From positions 7,203,770-7,267,769 of the forward strand of contig OZ026850.1 in the NCBI GenBank assembly GCA_964023205.1: a DNA stretch of 64,000 nt, in the 5' to 3' direction. The notes under the pieces are model-generated. The model made no database searches and had not been told where the DNA came from. It was given only the letters and a program-made list of their open reading frames with translations. Positions 23,405-36,900 of the stretch are shown piece after piece. This DNA is from Lutraria lutraria. Its lineage: Eukaryota > Mollusca > Bivalvia > Venerida > Mactridae. Positions within the stretch are counted from its first letter, which is position 1. The number at the start of each line of letters is the position of its first letter. Made by a program: the position numbers and the translations under genes.

Positions 23405-24154
23405 TTGACTGATGATGAAATTAGCAAAACTATAGCTACTATGAGTATGCATAAAAGTTGTGATATTACAAACAATGTTGCTGATTTTTTTATTGAAACA
23501 AATAAGTTTATTGTACCGTATCTCTCTAAAATTTTCAACTATATATATGATAAAGGGATTTATCCAGAATCTTGGTGTAAGGGATACATTATTCCCATAC
23601 AAAAGAAAGGCGACATAAATACGGCCTCTAACTATAGAGGAATCACAATAATAAATACTCTAGCTAAAATATTTTCACTAGTGTTAAGGAACAGAATAAA
23701 CAAATGGTGTGAATCTGAAAATATATTTTTAGAAGCTCAGTTTGGCTTCAGAGATAACCATAGTACCACTGATTGTATTTTTATTCTACATTCTGTTATT
23801 CAAAATATCTTAGCTTCTGGCAAAAAACTGTACTGTGCTTTCATCGATTATGAAAAGGCCTTTGATACAGTAATTCATGACGCACTGTGGATTAAATTAA
23901 TTGAATCAGGTCTTAGTTGTAAAGCGGTAAATATGATTAAATCAATATATCGAAATGTTAAATCATGTGTTAAAGATGCATCAAGTATGTCTTACTCTGA
24001 CTTTTTCGATGTTTCTCTTGGCCTTAAACAGGGTGAACCTCTGTCTCCATTACTATTCATTCTATTTATAAATGATATTAAAACTACATTAAATTTGAAT
24101 GAAATGTCCGATGACGATATTGACATGTTGTCTTTTTATGTTACTTTTTGCTGA
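23405..24154 (+). pseudogene. LINE reverse transcriptase, fingers and palm up to the frameshift
   Basis: The 249-codon ORF carries RT motifs in order: PESWCKGYIIPIQKKGD (about 54-70), NYRGITIINTLAKIF, EAQFGFRDNHST, the first catalytic aspartate block AFIDYEKAFDTV, then SLGLKQGEPLSPLLFILFIN. The ORF ends early at FYVTFC-stop. The catalytic FADD motif continues in the next frame in an overlapping ORF, so a single-base indel near 24130-24150 broke the gene. Not active in its present form. Confidence 0.9.
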
Positions 24155-24977
24155 TGATATAGCTCTATTTACTACCGATCCTCATAGTCTTCAATTACAA
24201 TTAGATAATATATACGCATATTCACATAAATGGGGCTTAAAAATTAACGTAAATAAGACAAAAATCTGCATATTTGAAAAAAGAAAGAGTAATAATCTAC
24301 CTTCTTGGTCAATCAATGACAAAAATGTTGAAGTTGTTGACCACTTTTGTTACCTGGGTGTTATATTTTATTATACTGGTTCTATGATGCATGCTGTGAA
24401 AGCTCTACATGATCAAGCTCTTAAAGCTTCCAATCATTTATTTTATATTCTTAATAGGGTGAGCCTTGATATAAAGATGAAATTATCTTTGTTTGATTCT
24501 TTAATTGTACCTATTCTACTATATGGATGTGAAATTTGGGGGGTCTATGACTATAAAGAATTAGATAAATTGCATGTTAAATTCTGTAAACGAATATTAG
24601 GTGTACGAATTCAAACATCAAATGTTGCCGTTTTGGGTGAATTAGGCAGGTATCCATTAAGGGTCATACGTAAAAAAAGGTGTTTAAAATACTGGATAAG
24701 AATTATGTCAAATCCTGATTCTCTAATCTATAGATCTTTTACAGATCAACTATATAGTATAAATGCGATGATATCCGGATGTTGGGTTTATAAAATTCAG
24801 TCAACACTTAATAGTTTAGGTTTTGGATATCTTTTTACAGACTTTCATTTTAACTACAATTTTATGCCATTGTTTAAACAACGTTTAAGGGATCAATATA
24901 TCCAGGAATGGAATGACATTTTAACCAAGCAAAATAAAATGCATTATTACAGAAAATTTAAAAAGGAATACAAGTAG
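24099..24977 (+). pseudogene. LINE reverse transcriptase, FADD motif to C-terminus
   Basis: This 292-codon ORF overlaps the previous one by 56 bases. It begins usefully at LLFADDIALF, the second catalytic Asp pair, followed by WGLKINVNKTKICIF, the FCYLGVIF block, and YGCEIWG. The C-terminal part has FCKRILGV and LGELGRYPL, then a charged tail ending KKEYK. No RNase H or zinc-knuckle CCHC motif is visible. Confidence 0.9.
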
Positions 24978-25605
24978 TATTCTGCTTAAATGGGACGACT
25001 CGGGACTCGCCCCTTAAAATATGCAGAGACACAGAATCCAGTGGAAAAATAAAAGGGACATGGGACTCGGAGGGAGCGGGTTTTACAGCCCCATATAATT
25101 ATGGCGAGGTCTTGTCAGTTTTCATTGTGGCTAAACAGTCTTATTATTTCATTATGTGCATGTCGCTTAATGATCGCCTGCATATGTATTCATGTTCATT
25201 TATGTTGTCCTTTACAATATCAGGTAATATAAGACATGTATATACAATCGAGATCCCACTTCCCACTCCCTCAACTCGTTTAGCCCTTTATATGGGCGAA
25301 ATAAAGGAATCTTTTGACATGCCTCAACATCAAACAGCATTCATAACGTCTTCTTGTAACGACTGGCGTAACTTAACACCTAGTCCTTAACGGTGTAAAG
25401 TTACGCACGATTTTATGTCAAAAATATTTACGTCAATATTGATGAGAACGCCACTTACGTTGATAGAACGGGGCACTGTATGGAATGACATTCTTTTAGC
25501 AACTTTTGTAAAGGACCATCCAAAGATTATTTCCAAATTTCACACAGCGGTTTCAGAGGCGAAGTTGTTTGAAGTATTGTGGATGGACGGACAGCAGACA
25601 AAATA

Positions 25606-26250
25606 GTATACATATACATGTACTTAGTTTCTTATATAGTCTCCCTTACAGCACCTCTCCATAGATTCTTCTTGCAGTTTTACTGCAATAAAATGCTATT
25701 TTCACAAAGTCGGTTCGATTGTTTGTGTTTGATGTGAACGTACAATGCTAAATCATATTTAAGCTACTAAAACTGTTTTCTAACGTTCATTTAAGTAATT
25801 TAGGCAGTTATGACACCTCAAAGGAAGGAAATAACTAAACATCAAATTTATATCAATTTTATTAATTTTAGAAATTAAATGAGAACAAAACATATAGAAT
25901 CAGTGTTAATTTATATGCATGTAGTATGAAAATCAAAGTCTTTCAATTGCTTATACACACCTTTTACAATAAAAATAAGTAAAACAGGAAAAGTTAACTA
26001 AAGGGCCATAATTCTTCAGCTGTCCAAGTAATTCAATGCCCTTATACAACTCTATATAAATTCCATTCAGGTTGAACTCATAAAAAGAGATAAAACAAAA
26101 TATTTATAGTCTGACAATGGCCAGACGAACAAACTACATTTTTGTATATGGTATCATTTTATCACTACACACTTATCCTATGTAATTATGATCAAAGGTA
26201 AGCTTACAAATAAACAAGACTTTAAAACATACAATAACAATAGCAGTATA
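25606..26250. other. AT-rich non-coding stretch, no gene seen
   Basis: No ORF or recognised repeat apart from short AT-rich tracts. GGGCCATAATTCTTCAG at about 26005 suggests an old fragment of the interspersed families. Confidence 0.35.
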
Positions 26251-26252
26251 TA

Positions 26253-27440
26253 AACAAGATGTGTTTCAAAAACACAATGCCCCCTCCGGGTGCCCTTTAA
26301 CTTGAAAATGTACAGGTCCTGTAGAGAGTGTCATGATGAACCAAGATAATGAAGTTTGATCATTGTAGGCAGTAGCCTTTTGATTTAAAAGGCAAGGTTA
26401 AAGTTTGGTACAGACAAAAAAAAGGGCCATAAATCTGCTAAAAAAGATCGAATCACAAAACCCTGACAATATATGCTGGGGAACTTGGTGACAATAGTTC
26501 TATCAATGTTTGGTAAAAATCCCTTGAGAAATTTAGGAGGAGTTGTGCACAGAAAAGTATTTCTCTACTACATATGCACAAAATAAACAAAGGGCCATAA
26601 ATCCGCCCAAAAAAATCCAATCACAAAACCAGGAATATATGTGCTGGGTTTCTTGGTGATAATTGAGTCTGTGAAAATTTCATCAAATTCTTTTGAAAAA
26701 TGTAGGAGGAGTATCATAGAAGAAATTTAGGACACAAAATAAACTAAGGGCCATAAATCTTCGAAAAATGATCGAATCACAAAACCCGCACAATATGTGT
26801 TGGGGGAAATTGGTGAGAATACTTCTATAAAAGTTTGGTAAAAACCCCTTTAGAAATATAGAAGTAGTTGCAAACAAAAGAGTATTTCTGTATATATTAC
26901 ATGATTATACACAAAATAAAACAAAGGGCAATAATTCCGTCAAAATATATCGAATCATAAAACCTTTACAACATGAATTGGGTATCTTGATAACAATAGT
27001 TCCATGAAAGTTTAATGAAAATCCCTTTGGAAAAGAAGGAAACGAGAGTATTTCGTTATTACAATCGCACAAAATAAACAAAGGGCCATAATGCCATCAA
27101 AAATGATTGAATCCCAAAACCCAGAATATATGTGCAGGGGTTTTTGGTAACACCAAGTCTGTGAAAGTTTCGTAAAAATCAAATGAAAAATGTAGGAGTA
27201 GTATCCTAAAAGAAATGGAGGATTATTTTAAACATAATGACCCCGTGACCTTAACCTTTGACCTGAAAAAATGCACAGGTCCTGTAGAGGTTGTCATGAG
27301 GAACCTACATATGAAGTTTGATGAATGTAGGTGCAAGCGTTTTGATTTTAGGCTAGGTTAAAGTTTGGTACAAACAGACAGACAGACAAACAGAGAGACC
27401 AAAAACAATATGCCCCCTATCTATCGATACGGGGCATAAA
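26253..27440. mobile_element. Family 4 repeat (ACAAGATGTGTTT ... ATCGATACGGGGCATAA)
   Basis: Starts ACAAGATGTGTTTCAAAAAC and ATGCCCCCTCCGGGTGCCC, and ends with GACAGACAGACAAACAGAG, then TATGCCCCCTATCTATCGAT and ACGGGGCATAA. ATGCCCCC and GGGGCAT are inverted at the ends. The core is five or six tandem units of about 150-190 bp, each starting AAACAAAGGGCCATAA. A related copy is at 42324-43173. Confidence 0.75.
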
Positions 27441-27481
27441 AACAATCATAAGTATCACTTGATATATACATATATGGAACT

Positions 27482-28632
27482 AACAAGAGGGCCAAGATGG
27501 CCCTATATCGCTCACATGACAATCACTGTTCACTCATTAAAACATTGTTTTGAACCGGTGACCTAGTTTTTGACCTCAGACGACCTATGTTCGAATTTGT
27601 CTTACATATCATTAAGACAAACAGTCTGACTAGGTTTGGTGAAGATACGATCAAAATTTGACATCTACAGTGTTAATAAAGTTTTCCTAAGATTTGACCT
27701 TGTGACCTGGTTTGAACTTGTCCTTAATATCATTAAGACAAACAATCTGACAAGGTTTGGCCAAGATCCAATCAAAACCATGACATTTAGTGCTTTTACA
27801 AGATTTTTACCTAAGATTTGACCTTGTGACCCAGTTTATGAATCCGGCTGACCCATGTTCATCCTTGACCCACATATCATTGAGGCAAACATTTTGACAA
27901 GGTTTGGTGAAGATCCAATTAAAACTGTGACATCTACAGTGTTAACAAAGTTTTCCTAAGATTTGACCTGGTGACCTAGTTATTGACCCCAGATGACCCA
28001 TATTTATACTTGACCGTTATATCATTAAAACAAACGATTTGACAAAGTTTGGTGAAGATCCAATAATAACTGAAATCTACAGTGTTAACATGGTTTTTCA
28101 TAAGATTTGACCTAGCGACCTAGTTTTTGACCCAAGATGACCCATGTTCGAACTCGTCCAAGATATTATGAAGACAAACATTCTGACAAGGTTTCATGAT
28201 CATCCAATCAAAACAGTGACTTCTAGAGTGTTCACAAGGTTTTCCAGCAATTTGCCCTAGTGACCTAATTTTACTACAGAAATGACCCATTATCAAACTT
28301 GACCTACATATTACTAAAATAAACATTCTGACAAAGTTTCATGAAGATAAATGCAAAACAGTGATTTCTAAAGTGTTCACAAGGTTTTCCCTTATTTGGC
28401 CCTGGTGACCTAGTTTTTGACCCCAAATGGCCCAATATCGAACTCGTCCGAGATTTTGTTGATATTAACGTTTTGACCCAGTTTTGCTAAAATTGAGCCA
28501 AAAATGTGGCCCCTAGTGTGGTCACAACAAAAAGTTTGACGACGCACGACGCACAACGCACGACGCCGGATGCCGGACGGAGAGTGATCCTAATAGCTCA
28601 CTTTGTCACTTTGTGACATGTGAGCTAAAAAA
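27482..28632. mobile_element. GGGCC-hairpin repeat, family 1, full-length
   Basis: Left end AACAAGAGGGCCAAGATGGC, then GCTCACATGACAATCACTG. Core: about seven tandem units of about 130 bp (GATTTGACCTAGTGACCTAG ... TGTTCACAAGGTTTTCC). Right end: a GACGACGCACGACGC stretch and a hairpin ending TTTGTGACATGTGAGCTAAA. A near-identical layout occurs at 35283-36427. Confidence 0.78.
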
Positions 28633-28767
28633 GAGAGATTCAGTCAAATATGAGGCATAAACACTCTTGGTTTCCACAAATCTCACTTTTTCTTCACATA
28701 TATTTAGACACTATATTTTTTATGAAATTACTTGAAACCAGGCATTTTTTAGCCTGATTTGGTCCAA

Positions 28768-29884
28768 CCCCTGCGAAATGTGACCATGGTCAGTCATGGT
28801 CAACCATTGTTTAGCATAGTCAAACCTTGTTTGACCATGCTCAGGCCTGAAAAGACCCGAACTTGTTCATGGTTGACGCCATGCTTTAATTATAGCAGAC
28901 CAGGCTCAGAATTTGGCAACCAGCTCACTCACAGTCATGATTCATACAGCATTTGATTACCTGGAGTAATTTATATTTACCACTTTTATTGTCTTTAACA
29001 GCTAGCTAGTCGGAAGATAAATGTAACATTAAAAAAATTGAACTTTTCTAGACGAATTTTAGTCATTGGTATGAATTTATTGCGAGCATGTAGTATAGTG
29101 TCTATTACTAGTTTGGGTCAAACTGGCCATTTGATTGGCTAATGGTGATGTCGGTCATTTTGATTGGTCAGTCATTGGACTGGCTTTTTGTCGCTTAACC
29201 TGCCATGTTAGACTGAATGTGTTCATCTGCTCTTTTGTTAATAGTTGAAAGGTAAGTAAGTCATGTAGGCATTGCTCTGTGATGTTGACCTAGATAAGTT
29301 GTTGCTATTGCATAATATCAGAAATGTCATTAGAAGTAGATTTAATATGGTTGTATCATAGCAGATTATGGTGAATTTGGTAGTATTTAGGGTATATTTT
29401 ATTTAATTGATGTATGGTATGGTATTACCATGTGCTTGTGAACTATTACATGATTTTATTCATTTGTCAAATACTCATGATTGTCAATACATGTATATGT
29501 GTATTATTTATAGCTTGTAAATATGTTATACTCTCCATAATGGAGGATTGAATAAAGTATACTGTCTATATCCTTTATGAAAAAAGCAATTTCATACAAA
29601 AAAACGTACTAAATAGCAACCAAAAGACAGACCTATGGTCAAACACGGTTCATCATGGTCTTATACATGTACATTCAGTTCCAATCATGGTTGAACATGG
29701 TTCTTGATGATCCATTTTGGTCACCAACTAAGATTGACCGTGGTCAATTCAAAACAATGGTATGACCATGGTTGGCAGCAATGGTCCATTTGTTAAAATG
29801 TTCAAAGTGGTTAACCATAGGTCATACAACCATAGGTTGACCTTTGATTGAACTGTGGTTGACCAGGGTCACATTTAACAGGGG
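28768..29884. mobile_element. 1.1-kb TIR element with GGTCAACCATGG subterminal repeats
   Basis: The ends CCCCTG..AAATGTGACC.TGGTCA (28768 on) are inverted at 29855-29884. Many direct and inverted ATGGTCAACCATGGTT-like motifs crowd both ends (28780-28880 and 29635-29870). The inner 29000-29560 is unique and contains AATAAAG at about 29550. Target duplication unresolved; no transposase. Confidence 0.65.
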
Positions 29885-29889
29885 AACCT

Positions 29890-30505
29890 TTTGTTGTGTC
29901 CTAAATAACAAAAATGATAAAAGTTCTTAGTATTATTAACTGAAATAAAATTGATCAACTGTCTCTTCTCCAATAAAAACAGCATACTACATGTAATTGA
30001 ACAAAAGGGCCAAGTGGTCCTGGGATGCTCACTAGAGAAACCAGTTATAAAGTCGTTTGAAGAATTGCGAACGACAAAATAGCATACTTTGTCTAATACC
30101 TCACCCTGAGCTTTGCAAGACTTTGCAAAAACATGCATCTTCCAACATACCATTGAACTGTACTTGTACAATGTGTACAGAAAGTTCACCAAATTTATTT
30201 AGTATAAAATATTGGCCAAAACTGTATGCCAATGAACCACTGAAATAAATTATTTTCATGCAAACCAATAGAATCAAATGAAGGAATATATTAGTCAAAA
30301 ACAATTATCCCCATAAAACTTTGTTGAAAGTTGAAATTCAAATAACATTAGCAACCTATAAAATGAGGTTTATTCAGAGGTTACAATGAAGAGTCAATTT
30401 TCAAATCTGAGCTTCTTTATAGTCTTTGGAATCATACTGACCTAGTTCATAGATGGTGGACAAAACATGAACACTAACAGCATATATATATATATAACTA
30501 AATCA
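29890..30505. other. Stretch downstream of Sulf, no gene seen
   Basis: AT-rich, with a short repeat-family fragment (AAAAGGGCCAAGTGGTCCT...GCTCACTAGAG) at 30003-30035. The two overlapping ORFs on opposite strands are not supported. Confidence 0.35.
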
Positions 30506-30509
30506 ATCT

Positions 30510-30515
30510 TTTATT
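30510..30515 (-). promoter_or_regulatory. Candidate polyadenylation signal of Sulf
   Basis: AATAAA on the minus strand lies about 405 bp after the Sulf stop codon. No canonical signal stands closer, so this would give a 3' UTR of roughly 0.43 kb. Transcript data would be needed to confirm the end. Confidence 0.45.
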
Positions 30516-30920
30516 GTTGATTTTCTAGTAAAGCTACATTTGATGTAGCTCTGTGATGTGGAAATGTGTCTGTTGAAGAAGTTGCCATTTTATGCCATCT
30601 TCAGTTGGAGACCTCCATTTTTTCTCAACAATGACCTTCATCTGGTCTATATCATCTCAATTGTCCACACCAGACATTAGTTTTACATTATAATCACAAG
30701 ATTTGGGACAGATGCAAAATTATAAATCACTATTCACATCTTAAAGATATTTCAGCTTATGATGATTTTGTACTAGCATTTTCTGCAAGTAACCATGGTA
30801 ACCACATAACAAAGGAAATAACTATTTACAGAAAATAGTCATTACATGTATTTACAAACCAAACAAACTGATCACAAATTGAACACAGATATTGAAAACC
30901 TACAATTTGGTCACTAATCA

Positions 30921-30985
30921 TTAACGACTTTGATTCCTTTGATGTCTTATCCGTCGGCGTCGACGACGCTTCTTTTCTTGTAAGT
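30921..30985 (-). CDS. Sulf: Sulf last coding exon (polyarginine tail and stop)
   Basis: The acceptor CTTTTTTCAG is followed by ACTTACAAG; with the carried-over G the exon reads [20 protein letters not shown], then R and TAA at 30921-30923. The six consecutive arginines are coded by mixed codons, so this is a real basic tail rather than a microsatellite. Vertebrate Sulf2 also has a basic C-terminal extension, but I see no clear sequence match, so this exon rests on splice phase, acceptor quality and composition. Confidence 0.75.
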
Positions 30986-33900
30986 CTGAAAAAAGCAAAT
31001 AATGACTATCATGCTGAGTTCAATTTTAAAACTTACAGTATAAACAATTCAGATTTTATTCTCACTGGGGTTTTATGTCACACCAACAACCAGGTGATTT
31101 GGTGACTTTGAAGCTTTAATGGAGGAGGACACCAGGAGTAAACATGGGAAGAACCATTAAACTTTTATAAGTCAGCAGGATAGCTGTCTCATATATGAAA
31201 TATGTTTGGTCCCAGTTGGGATAAGTACAAACAGCAGTGAGGGCCAGGATTCAACATAAACTTTTTCAACCTAGTGGGTCCAGTAAGCCAGAGGATTTAC
31301 AAGACCTGACTCAATTTGAACTGGATCAAACTTTTTCAAGACAAACAACATTGTAGTGTACAGTACAATACATCTCTATATTGTAGTGTACAGTACAATA
31401 CATATCTATATTGTAGTGTACAGTACAATACATCTACAGTACAATACATCTCTATGTTGTAGTGTACAGTACAAAACATCTCTATATTGCAGTGTACAGT
31501 ACATCTCTATATTGTAGTGTACAGTACAATACATCTCTATGGTGTAGTGTACAGTACAATACATCTCTATGTTGTAGTGTACAGTACAATACATCTCTAT
31601 GTTGTAGTGTACAATACAATACATCTCTATATTGTAGTGTACAGTACAATACATCTCTATATTGTAGTGTACAGTACAATACATCTCTATATTGTAGTGT
31701 ACAGTACAATACATCTCTATATTTTAGTGTACAGTACAATACATCTCTATATTGTAGTGTACAGTACAATACATCTCTATATTGTAGTGTACAGTACAAA
31801 ACATCTCTATATTGTAGTGTACAGTACAATACAACTCTATATTGAAGTGTACAGTACAATACATCTCTATATTATAGTGTACAGTACAATACATCTCTAT
31901 ATTATAGTGTACAGTACAATACATCCCTATATTGTTATATCATTATAACTAGACCAGTTGGACCCACATTCTACTTGACAATATCATTGGTCGTATGTTA
32001 ATGTTGAACCCTGCAGTGAGGGACTAGTGACTACTAGTCATATGTTAATGTTGAACCCAGCAGTGAGGGGCTAGTGACTACTAGTCATATGTTAATGTTG
32101 AACCCTGCAGTGAAGGGCTAGTGACTATTAGTCATATGTTAATGTTGAACCCAGCAGTGAGGGACTAGTGACTACTAGTCATATGTTAATGTTGAACCCA
32201 GCAGTGAGGGGCTAGTGACTACTAGTCATATGTTAATGTTGAACCCAGCAGTGAGGGGCTAGTGACTATTAGTCATATGTTAATGTTGAACCCTGCAGTG
32301 AAGGGCTAGTGACTACTAGTCATATGTTAATGTTGAACCCAGCAGTGAGGGACTAGTGACTACTAGTCATATGTTAATGTTGAACCCAGCAGTGAGGGGC
32401 TAGTGACTACTAGTCATATGTTAATGTTGAACCCAGCAGTGAGGGACTAGTGACTACTAGTCATATGTTAATGTTGAACCCAGCAGTGAGGGGCTAGTGA
32501 CTACTAGTCATATGTTAATGTTGAACCCAGCAGTGAGGACTAGTGACTACTAGTCATATGTTAATGTTGATCCCAGCAGTGAGGGGCTAGTGACTACTAG
32601 TCATATGTTAATGTTGAACCCTGCAGTGAGGACTAGTGACTAATAGTCATATGTTAATGTTGAACCCAGCAGTGAGGGGCTAGTGACTACTAGTCATATG
32701 TTAATGTTGAACCCAGCAGTGAGGACTAGTGACTACTAGTCATATGTTAATGTTGAACCCTGCAGTGAGGGGCTAGTGACTACTAGTCATATGTTAATGT
32801 TGAACCCAGCAGTGAGGGGCTAGTGACTACTAGTCATATGTTAATGTTGAACCCAGCAGTGAGGGGCTAGTGACTACTAGTCATATGTTAATGTTGAACC
32901 CTGCAGTGAGGGGCTAGTGACTACTAGTCAGAGACAATAACTACTCAAACATGAAATATGAAGTTATAAAAGCAGCATTAACAAAGTTAAAGGTTTCTGA
33001 AAAAAATGCAAAATTAATTTTAATTGCAAAAAAACTTGATGCCAATCTTGTCATCATTTGTTTAACAAGAGGGCCACATTGGCCCTTTATCGCTCACCTG
33101 AAACCAAGGCCAATAATCAATGACCTGGTTATATAGTTTCCATCTCGTAAAACTCATTTTTACGTAGATTTTGAGATCAAAACCAGCAATGAAGGTATAA
33201 TACTGTTAAACAAGCTAAAACGTAGCAAATTTTCTAATCCAAGGGTCCATAACTCTTGAAGTTGTGGTCCGATTCCACCCATAACTTAACATGTCCAAAA
33301 CCATAAGGTCATACACATTCATTGTAAATATGATTAGGATCGGTGAATAAATGCAGGCGCTAGAGTGTAAACAAGCTAAAATATAGCAAATTTGCTAAGT
33401 CAAGGGCCTATAACTCTTGAAGATGTGGTCCGATTCCGCCCATAATCGAACTTGTTCGAGATCTTTTGGTTATACTCATTTACTGAAAATATTATTAGGA
33501 TCGGTGTATAAATGAAGGCGCTAGTGTGTAAACAAGCTAAAATATAGCAAATTTTCAAAATCAAGGGCCCATAACTCTTGAAGTTTGGGTCCGATTCCGC
33601 CCATAATCGAACTTGTTCAAGATCTTTTGGTTATACACATTTACTGAAAATATGATTAGGATTGGTGAATAAATGAAGGCGCTAGAGTGTAAACAAGCTA
33701 AATATAGCAAATTTTGTAATTCAAGGGCCCATAACTCTAGAAGTTATTATCAGATTTTGCCCATAATCGAACTTAGCCGAGACATTGTGGCCATATACAT
33801 TGTGAGCAAGTTTAATCAAGATTTGTAATGAGTTGCGGTTGCTAGAGTGTAAACAAACTAATTGTGGACGGACGCCGGACATTCACCGATCCTAAAAGCT

Positions 33901-36900
33901 CACCAGATGAATCAGGTGAGCTAAAAAGCAGTCATAATAGCTATTATTTTGAAGAATTGGCATGAACAAGAAAAAATTATGTATCAAATAGAATTTTGAC
34001 CCTAAGGCAATAATTTGAACAAACTTGGTAGAGTTCCACTAGACAATTCTACACACCAAATATCTAAACTCTAGGCATTGTAGTTTCTGACAAGAAGATC
34101 TTTAAAATTTCCCTATATAAGTCCATGTAAAATAAAGACACCCCTGGGGTGGGGCCAATTTTGACACTAGGGCAATAATTTAAACAAACTTGGTAGAGGT
34201 CTACTAGACAATGCTACCACCAAATATCTAAGCTCTAGGCCCTGTGGGTTTGGACAAGAAGATTTTTTAAGTTTTTCCTATTGGTTGCCACGGCAACTAG
34301 AGTTTTTAATGAAATTAATTTTTTTAACAACTTTGGTAGAGTTTCATGCAAGGAACATCTATGTACAGTTTCGTTGAAATTGGCCTACTAGTTAAGAAGC
34401 AGATATTGTTTAAAGCAATTGTTGACGCACGCACGCACACACACACGGACGAAAGAAGACGGACATCACGTGATCAAACAAGAGGACCAAGATGGCCCTA
34501 TGTCCTCACCTGAGAACAACTACATTATAATTAACTAGAGCTTTCATAGGAGTGACACTTACTGCTTTGACACAGAATGTTTAAAATCTGAGGTATAAAG
34601 CTTTCTCAGAATTATTATTACTTGGCTAATTTCTTTCTTTGTTTGATTTCTTTCAAGAAGCAAGTTGGTGAACATTTCTGCCAAGTAATTCCAAAATCCA
34701 TAGAAAGTTACTGACCAGAAACAAAAATTGTACCAATTTTTTTACATATAACCATTATGTGTGACCTTGAGCTTGGATGTACTGACGTGGGTTTTTCGCA
34801 TGACAATTCTGCCAAGTATTTCCAAATTCACTCAAAGATAACAAAGTTACTGAGTAGCCCTTGTGACCAAGTTTTTTAATCAACGTGACTTGACCGTACC
34901 ATATTAAGGGTGGTCACTTGTGAGATCGAAAAATTTTATTGTAACAAGGATGTTTCGAGTCTCATTTACTTTTGAAGATTAATGTCTTGTCATTCAGATT
35001 TTAGTGTGAAAAGTATATGTCCATGATATAACTTTTTTGTAAAATCAGTTTTTAGTGATATACCCAAAATCGGTACTTTTCCTAATAATGGCTTATAAAA
35101 GGAGGTGTGGGTAGAGAAATTACCAAATATTTCAGTAAATATTAACCATATCAATTTTAATGTACTGGGTGTATCACAGCCTGAATGTAGAAGAAACTTA
35201 AAATTATTAAATGTCCACATTATACGAATTCCTTGACATTGTACTATTTCAAACACTGTGGTATTTACCAAATTAAGATCTAAACAAGAAGGCCAAGATG
35301 GCCCTATATCGCTCACATGACAATCACTGCTCACTCATTAAAACATTGTTTTGAACCTGTGACCTAGTTTTTGACCCCAGATGGCCCATGTTACAACTTG
35401 CCCTACATATAAATAAGGCAAACATTCGGACAAGTATTGGTGAAGACCCAATCAAAACCATGAAAACTACAGCATAGACAAGGTTTTCCTAAGATTTGAC
35501 CTCGTGACCTAGTTTTTGACCCAAGATGACCCATGTTCGAATTGTCTTACAAGTCATTAAGACAAACATTCCGACAAGGTTTGGCAAAGATACAATTAAA
35601 ATTTGACATCTAGAGTGTTAATAAGGTTTTCCTAAGATTTGACCTGGTGACCTAATTTTTGACCCCGGCTGACCCATATTCAACATTGACCCACATATTA
35701 TTGAGGCAAACGTTCTGACAAGGTTTGGCGAAGATCTAATTATAACTGTAACATCCACAGTGTTAACAAAGTTTTCCAAAAATTTGACCTGGTGACCTAC
35801 TTATTGACCCCAGATGACCCATATTTGTACTTGACGGTTATATCATTAAAACAAACAAAGTTTGGATAAGATCCAATCATAACTGTGAAATCTATAGTGT
35901 TAACATGGTTTTTCAAAAGATTTGACCTAGCGACCTACCACCCAAGATGACCCATGTTCAAACTCATCCAAGATATTATAAAGACAAACATGCTGACAAG
36001 GTTTCATGATGATCCAATCAAAACAGTGACTTCTAGAGTGTTCACAAGGTTTTCCAGCAATTTGCCCTAGTGACCTAGTTCTTGACCAGACATGACCCAT
36101 AATAACAACTGACCTATATATTATTGAAATAAACATTCTGACAAAGTTTAATGAAGATCCAATCAAAACAATGATTTCTAAAGTGTTCACAAGGTTTTCT
36201 CTTATTTGGCTCTGGTGACCTAGTTTTTCACCCAAAGTGGCCCAATATCGTTCTCGTCCGAGATTTTGTCAATACATTTGTATTAACATTCTGACCCAGT
36301 TTTGCTAAAATTGAGCAAAAAATATGGCCCCTAGTGTGCTCAAAAGGTAAAGTTTGACGACGCACGACGTCGGACAGAGACTGATCAGAAAAGCTCACCC
36401 TGTCACTTTGTGACATGTGAGCTAAAAAGAAATAAACAATGTTTTTAAGGACTTTGATAACCAGGCAGGTTATATAAATGTATTCAAACACAATTTAACA
36501 ACCTTTAACCAATAAATACTGAACAGCATATTGTTGTTGTGTAGATATACAGACAAACTAAATTGACTGTCGTAATATGGTCGGATGTTGTAAAAGCAGT
36601 AAAATTTCGCGATGAAGAAAACGTGGCTTTGAAATTATTTATGTGTTTAAATGACATTGTTCACTATATTAAATAACTTGAAATTTTACGACATATACAT
36701 GTAGCATGACTGCTTTGTATCATGAAAGCTCACGAGTGACCACCCTTAAGATTGATGGAGGAATGAAAAAAAAAAAATTAAGCAAGTTTTGTAAAATTAA
36801 GGGCCCCTATTTTGCTCGTAACTCAATTCATTCAAGACTTCATAGACCAACACATTCTGTGTAAATAAACTAAATATGATTAATTTTTAAGTCACATCCA

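Larger units (their letters stand above)
22800..24980 (+). mobile_element. Non-LTR retrotransposon (LINE) fragment, 5'-truncated and frameshifted
   Basis: Contains the region between endonuclease and reverse transcriptase, a complete RT domain broken by a frameshift, and the C-terminal part. The endonuclease and any ORF1 are missing. After the stop codon at 24977 the sequence has a TTTTCATTGTGGCTAAACAG-containing, UTR-like part. No clear poly(A) tail or target duplication is seen. The clade is not certain; the RT layout and the LGELGRYPL segment fit the I/Jockey/CR1 part of LINEs. Confidence 0.88.
22537..25474. mobile_element. TIR element hosting a LINE insertion
   Basis: The ends GCCCCGTTCTATCAAC (22537) and GTTGATAGAACGGGGC (to 25474) are a perfect 16-bp inverted pair, followed inward by CGTAA-rich sequence (ACGTAAGCGTAAGTTTACG; ACGTCAATATT on both sides). 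The family-3 repeat is continuous once this block is removed. Most of the interior is the LINE fragment, so the original element was probably about 0.8 kb. Confidence 0.7.

Noticed and set aside
31406..31948. Five overlapping ORFs on both strands
   Set aside because: Produced by the 30-bp minisatellite.
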